Shown here: piece after piece, positions 61,145 through 64,000 of the stretch
How the letters are laid out: every line of letters begins with the position of its first letter
How positions within the stretch are numbered: the first letter of the stretch is position 1
Position numbers and translations under genes: made by a program
Notes under the pieces: generated by a model
The model's input: only the letters and a program-made list of their open reading frames with translations
Database searches by the model: none
What the model was told of the DNA's origin: nothing
Origin: Kribbella sp. VKM Ac-2568
GTDB lineage: Bacteria; Actinomycetota; Actinomycetes; Propionibacteriales; Kribbellaceae
DNA: 64,000 nucleotides
Assembly (NCBI RefSeq): GCF_004345365.1
Contig: NZ_SLVF01000021.1
Span: 1-64,000 of the forward strand
Direction of reading: 5' to 3'

Positions 61145-62971
61145 TCAGGCAGCTGCCGCGTGTGCCGTCAGCCATGATCTGGTGGTGTCGTATGCGTCAC
61201 GGATGAGTTGTCTGCTGCTGCGGAAGTCCATCGGGCTCACGCTCGCGGTCACCGGTGACGGAAGAAGGTGGACCTGGCCGCGGGCCATGGCGACATCGTC
61301 GGCAGTGATCCGGCTGAGCATCTGTCGGGTCGCCAGGAACGCGTTGTTCACCGCCCCTTGGGCGGGCCGGGTCGGGCCGGCCGACCCCATCGGCAGCACG
61401 TAGCTGGTTGTGGCGCCCGATTCTTCGGCCTGCAGGATCGGTGTGTCGGCGGCCACGCCGCCGTCGATGAGCCACCGTCCGCCGAGTTCGACCGGCGGGA
61501 AGATGCCGGGTAGCGCAGCACTGGCGAGCAGTGCGGGTAGAGCGGGACCGGTCGACAGCACGGCCGGATGGCCAGTGGCGGCGTCGGTGGTGACGACGCG
61601 GACCGGGATCACCGCGTCCTCGAGGCGGCTGATGACAATGTGCCTGGCCAGCAGGGCGCGCAGGCGATCGGGCGGGACCAGGCCGCTGCGGCGTCCGGTC
61701 AGTCCGTGGACCAGGTGGCGCGGGCTGAATGGGAAGATGTCGCTGCGCCGGATCCGCGCCCAGAGCTCCTGGAGTTCGTCGAGTCCGGCTTCGGTCGGAT
61801 TCTGCGCGAAGGCCACAGCGTTGAGGGCGCCGGCGGAGGATCCGACCACCAGGTCGGGGCGGATCCCTGCCTCGAGCAGTGCATGCAGCATCCCGACCTG
61901 GCCGGCGGCCAGGCTGCCGCCCCCCTGCAGAACGAACGCCACGGTCGGGACCGGCAGCTGGCCGCCTCGGATGAGCGCAGTCTCCGCCATCAAGCTCTCG
62001 TTCATCACAGCTCCGATCTCGACGATCTCGCCGGCTGGCTCGTGGCCCAGAGGCACTGCGGTCATCTGCCCGCCGGGACCGAGCGGCCCGCCGCTCGTGT
62101 GCAGAAAGGTCGCGTCGGGTGCGCCGGTCTGCACAGATTTCATCGTCGGCGTGGTGAGACTCTCTTTCTGAAGTGGTTCGATGCCGCGCCACCGATATCT
62201 GGCGCTGGCCAGCAGCAGGCAGCAGGTGAGCAGGGTGAGTGCGACCAGGCCGTCGAGCCAGTAGTGGTTGGCGGTCAGGATGACGACGGCGAAGGTGATG
62301 ACCGGGTGGGCGAGCCATAGCCAGCGCCACTTGCTGCGGGTGACCGTGATCGTCACGATCGCTATCAGCGCGGCCCAGCCGACGTGCAGGCTCGGCATCG
62401 CGGCGAACTGGTTGGCCATCCCGCTGTCGCTGTTCGGCCCGTACACCGACTGGCCGAACTTGATCCCGGTGTCGACCCAGCCCAGTTGCGGCAGCATCCG
62501 CGGCGGTGCCAGCGGGAACACTGTGTGCCCGACCAGGGCCAGCCCGGTGAGCGCCATCAGCGTCGACCTCACGCCTTTGTAGGCCGCCGGTCTCCGTATC
62601 GACAGCCAGATCAGGACTGCCGCGGTGAGCGGGAAATGCACCCAGGCGTAGAACGTGTTCGCGGCCTGCGCCGTGTGCGGGACCTGCAGGAAGGCGTGTT
62701 GCAGGTGGGCCTCGTTCGGCAGTCCCAGTGCGCGTTCCCAGCCGATCAGCCGGTGTGCGTTGTCGAGCGCCGCGGCGCTGTGGGCGGCGGCGTAGATCCG
62801 CCCGATGCTGTAGACGACGTACATCGACCCGAGCAGTAGCAGCTCACGCACCACTTGCCACACCGCGGGTGGCACCGGGCGTCGGCCACGCGCGGCCGGA
62901 TTCTGCTCGGCCGCGGCTCCGAGCCCGGTGGTGCCAGGTGCGCCGGTCTGCACCGACTTCATCGTTGGCAT
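61145..62971 (-). CDS. PAP2-type membrane domain fused to a patatin-like phospholipase
   Basis: The 608-residue protein has two parts. Residues about 40-260 form a multi-helix PAP2/inositol-phosphotransferase-like domain with MPSLHVGWA (about 193-200) and HYWLDG (236-241). Residues about 340-600 form a patatin domain with GGGSLAAGQ (oxyanion, about 350), GSSAG (nucleophile Ser, 377-381) and DGG (503-505). The N-terminus MPTMKSVQTGAP recurs inside at about residue 275 as TPTMKSVQTGAP, where the second domain begins. The DNA there repeats the gene's leader (see repeat). It may be a membrane lipid-modifying enzyme, or two genes fused by accident. Confidence 0.8.
   Translation of the reverse strand: MPTMKSVQTGAPGTTGLGAAAEQNPAARGRRPVPPAVWQVVRELLLLGSMYVVYSIGRIYAAAHSAAALDNAHRLIGWERALGLPNEAHLQHAFLQVPHTAQAANTFYAWVHFPLTAAVLIWLSIRRPAAYKGVRSTLMALTGLALVGHTVFPLAPPRMLPQLGWVDTGIKFGQSVYGPNSDSGMANQFAAMPSLHVGWAALIAIVTITVTRSKWRWLWLAHPVITFAVVILTANHYWLDGLVALTLLTCCLLLASARYRWRGIEPLQKESLTTPTMKSVQTGAPDATFLHTSGGPLGPGGQMTAVPLGHEPAGEIVEIGAVMNESLMAETALIRGGQLPVPTVAFVLQGGGSLAAGQVGMLHALLEAGIRPDLVVGSSAGALNAVAFAQNPTEAGLDELQELWARIRRSDIFPFSPRHLVHGLTGRRSGLVPPDRLRALLARHIVISRLEDAVIPVRVVTTDAATGHPAVLSTGPALPALLASAALPGIFPPVELGGRWLIDGGVAADTPILQAEESGATTSYVLPMGSAGPTRPAQGAVNNAFLATRQMLSRITADDVAMARGQVHLLPSPVTASVSPMDFRSSRQLIRDAYDTTRSWLTAHAAAA
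62118..62178. repeat. Leader-region direct repeat, internal copy
   Basis: 61 bases match 62937-62997 at about 84 percent identity. They include the reverse of AGTCTC and ATGAAATC, so they look like a ribosome-site leader plus start codon. They sit at the PAP2/patatin join. Confidence 0.85.
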
Positions 62972-62997
62972 GGAGAGACTGGCTTTCCGAGGTGGTT
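62937..62997. repeat. Leader-region direct repeat, outer copy
   Basis: This 61-base copy includes the fusion gene's own start and upstream region. Its outer edge coincides with the point where the upstream hydrolase relic is broken (DAD then HNH), so it marks an insertion boundary. Confidence 0.85.
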
Positions 62998-63203
62998 GTG
63001 GTCAGCGTCGGCGCGCATCGCATGTCGGCGCGCGCCGAGCGGAAGCACGGGCGCCACGCACCTGTGGTCGGCGGCGAGGTCTGCGATCACGTCGCCCACA
63101 GCGACGCGTCCATCATGAGCCCGTGCAGCAATACGACGGCGGGTCTGTGATCGCCGGTGTCCTCGTACTGGATCGTCCCGGCCGACAGTTCAAGCTCGCG
63201 CAT
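62998..63203 (-). pseudogene. Alpha/beta hydrolase N-terminal fragment
   Basis: The ATG at 63203 gives MRELELSAGTIQYEDTGD, then AVVLLHGLMMDASLW and a TGA at 63087. A shift recovers VIADLAADHRCVAPVLPLG and MRADAD, as in alpha/beta hydrolases before the nucleophile elbow. The rest is missing. It is 14 bp after the hemerythrin gene and was once in its operon. Confidence 0.8.
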
Positions 63204-63217
63204 GTTCCTCTCCATCC

Positions 63218-63913
63218 TCACCGGTCACCGTTCGGCAGCGATTCGGCCGAGCCGGCTGGGGTGGTGTCCCATCGCGGGGTGCGGTGGTATTTCGGCGCCC
63301 AGACAAGGTGGTAGAGGAGCCGGGCTGGTGCCGGGAGCTGTCGGAGGACTCTGGCCCGAGCGGTCGGGGGTGCGTCATCGAGCACCCACGGGAGGTACTC
63401 CGCGCCGCCACGGAGGCCACCTTGCGTCTTTCGGATGTCTTGGCCGAACTCGGCCCACCCGGCTGGACCGAGATACCTCGCGATCAACGGCAGTGCTTCG
63501 TTCTCCTCGTGCCGCATGTGGGCGGCCAGGGCCGCGGCCAGGGTGTGGATGCTGTCGGCCAGGCCGGTCTCGTCGCGGGCGGCGATCGCTGCGTCGACGC
63601 GTTCGAGCTGTGGGTCGATCTGGCCGTGCTCTGCTTCCATCGCGTTGAGGATGGCCGTTTCCGCCGGCGCGGAGACCGCCGCGCGCAGCTTCGGCCAGAG
63701 CGAGATGTCTTCGGTGGTGTGGTGGATGTGCAGTTGCTTGGTGAACATCGCCCAATCGGCCAGCGTGCCGGGGGTGAGGGCTTGGCCGCGTTCGCATGCG
63801 GATGCCATGCGCTGCAGGTCGCGCGTGAACGCGTCGTGCGCGATGTGCATCATGGTGAAGTCGACGTCGCCGCTGTGCGGGGTCCGTTGATGCCAGGCAT
63901 CGACGTTGGGCAT
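63218..63913 (-). CDS. Hemerythrin HHE-domain protein
   Basis: The 231-residue protein has four helices with di-iron ligands: MMHIAHDAFTRDLQRM, FTKQLHIHHTTEDISLWPKL (residues about 58-77), AMEAEHGQIDPQL and AHMRHEENEALP. The C-terminal part (LLYHLVWAPKYHRTPRW) is an extension common in actinomycetes. It may bind oxygen or NO, or act in iron or redox stress. Start ATG; GGAGACAAG upstream. Confidence 0.9.
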   Translation of the reverse strand: MPNVDAWHQRTPHSGDVDFTMMHIAHDAFTRDLQRMASACERGQALTPGTLADWAMFTKQLHIHHTTEDISLWPKLRAAVSAPAETAILNAMEAEHGQIDPQLERVDAAIAARDETGLADSIHTLAAALAAHMRHEENEALPLIARYLGPAGWAEFGQDIRKTQGGLRGGAEYLPWVLDDAPPTARARVLRQLPAPARLLYHLVWAPKYHRTPRWDTTPAGSAESLPNGDR

Positions 63914-63967
63914 CTTGTCTCCTCTAGGTGGTCGGTGGCGGGGACGGCTGCGTGTGCAGCGGCTAGG

Positions 63968-64000
63968 TCAAGCGGCTTGGGCCACCGGCTCGAGCGGGGC
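63968..64000 (-). CDS. C-terminal end of a gene entering from the right edge
   Basis: Ten codons, APLEPVAQAA, then a TGA at 63968-63970 on the minus strand. It could be the end of a gene upstream of the hemerythrin gene, but too little is present to be sure. Confidence 0.25.
   Translation of the reverse strand, partial: APLEPVAQAA

Overview
The window is high-GC DNA with actinomycete-style genes: GTG and TTG starts, AGGAGG-type ribosome sites, many ECF sigma factors, and TetR, PadR and HxlR regulators. The encoded proteins look like those of a soil actinomycete in the Propionibacteriales range (Kribbella-like). That placement is a guess from protein style, not a measured assignment.

Region 1 (1-4970) looks like ordinary chromosome: a class-V aminotransferase-fold PLP enzyme, a TenA-family protein translationally linked to a phytoene-dehydrogenase-like FAD enzyme, and an intact tRNA-Lys(CTT) with encoded CCA. 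A tyrosine integrase starts about 290 bp after the tRNA, in the layout of an integrative element using the tRNA 3' end. No second attachment site was recognised in the window.

Region 2 (5-30 kb) is accessory and heavily decayed. It holds two almost identical ECF sigma genes about 20 kb apart and a 101-codon relic of a propane-monooxygenase large subunit. An intact GAF/AAA activator lies next to that relic, and two copies of a 26-bp site lie at the promoters concerned. A patchwork of paralogous pieces occurs in intact and broken copies: three TetR regulators, two GNAT pseudogenes of one subfamily, two DUF5709 genes, two hemerythrin-like genes, and two GNATs of the YjdJ type. A GGAC-GAT-GTCC-type palindrome lies in front of TetR, GNAT, small-membrane-protein and both ECF genes and may be a shared operator. 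Transaldolase, an MFS transporter, an SDR, an alpha/beta hydrolase and a DUF427 protein are interspersed.

Region 3 (30-42.7 kb) is rich in redox and stress genes: UDG-like protein, msrB-msrA, and a quinone-oxidoreductase-like protein. A minus-strand run follows of Dps, sulfite-oxidase-like protein, ferredoxin-reductase (frameshifted), DUF6510 and an NTF2-like protein. A second run holds two SDRs, a lipoprotein-carrier-like protein, DUF899, an ECF sigma factor and a broken sigma-like gene. An IS481 relic separates the two runs.

Region 4 (43-64 kb) is mosaic. It contains a secreted heparinase II/III-type protein, a malate-dehydrogenase relic, and an ECF sigma/anti-sigma-like pair. An IS3-family element is split by an IS30-family element with a clean 3-bp target duplication. 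Further on are an HxlR/NmrA/haloalkane-dehalogenase set with a truncated second NmrA copy, a PadR-SGNH hydrolase pair, Tn3 and IS630 relics, an unusual PAP2-patatin fusion, and a hemerythrin protein. Many reading-frame breaks occur. Most sit among relics and look like real decay, but a few single-base breaks in C/G runs (integrase C-terminus, ferredoxin reductase) could be sequence errors.
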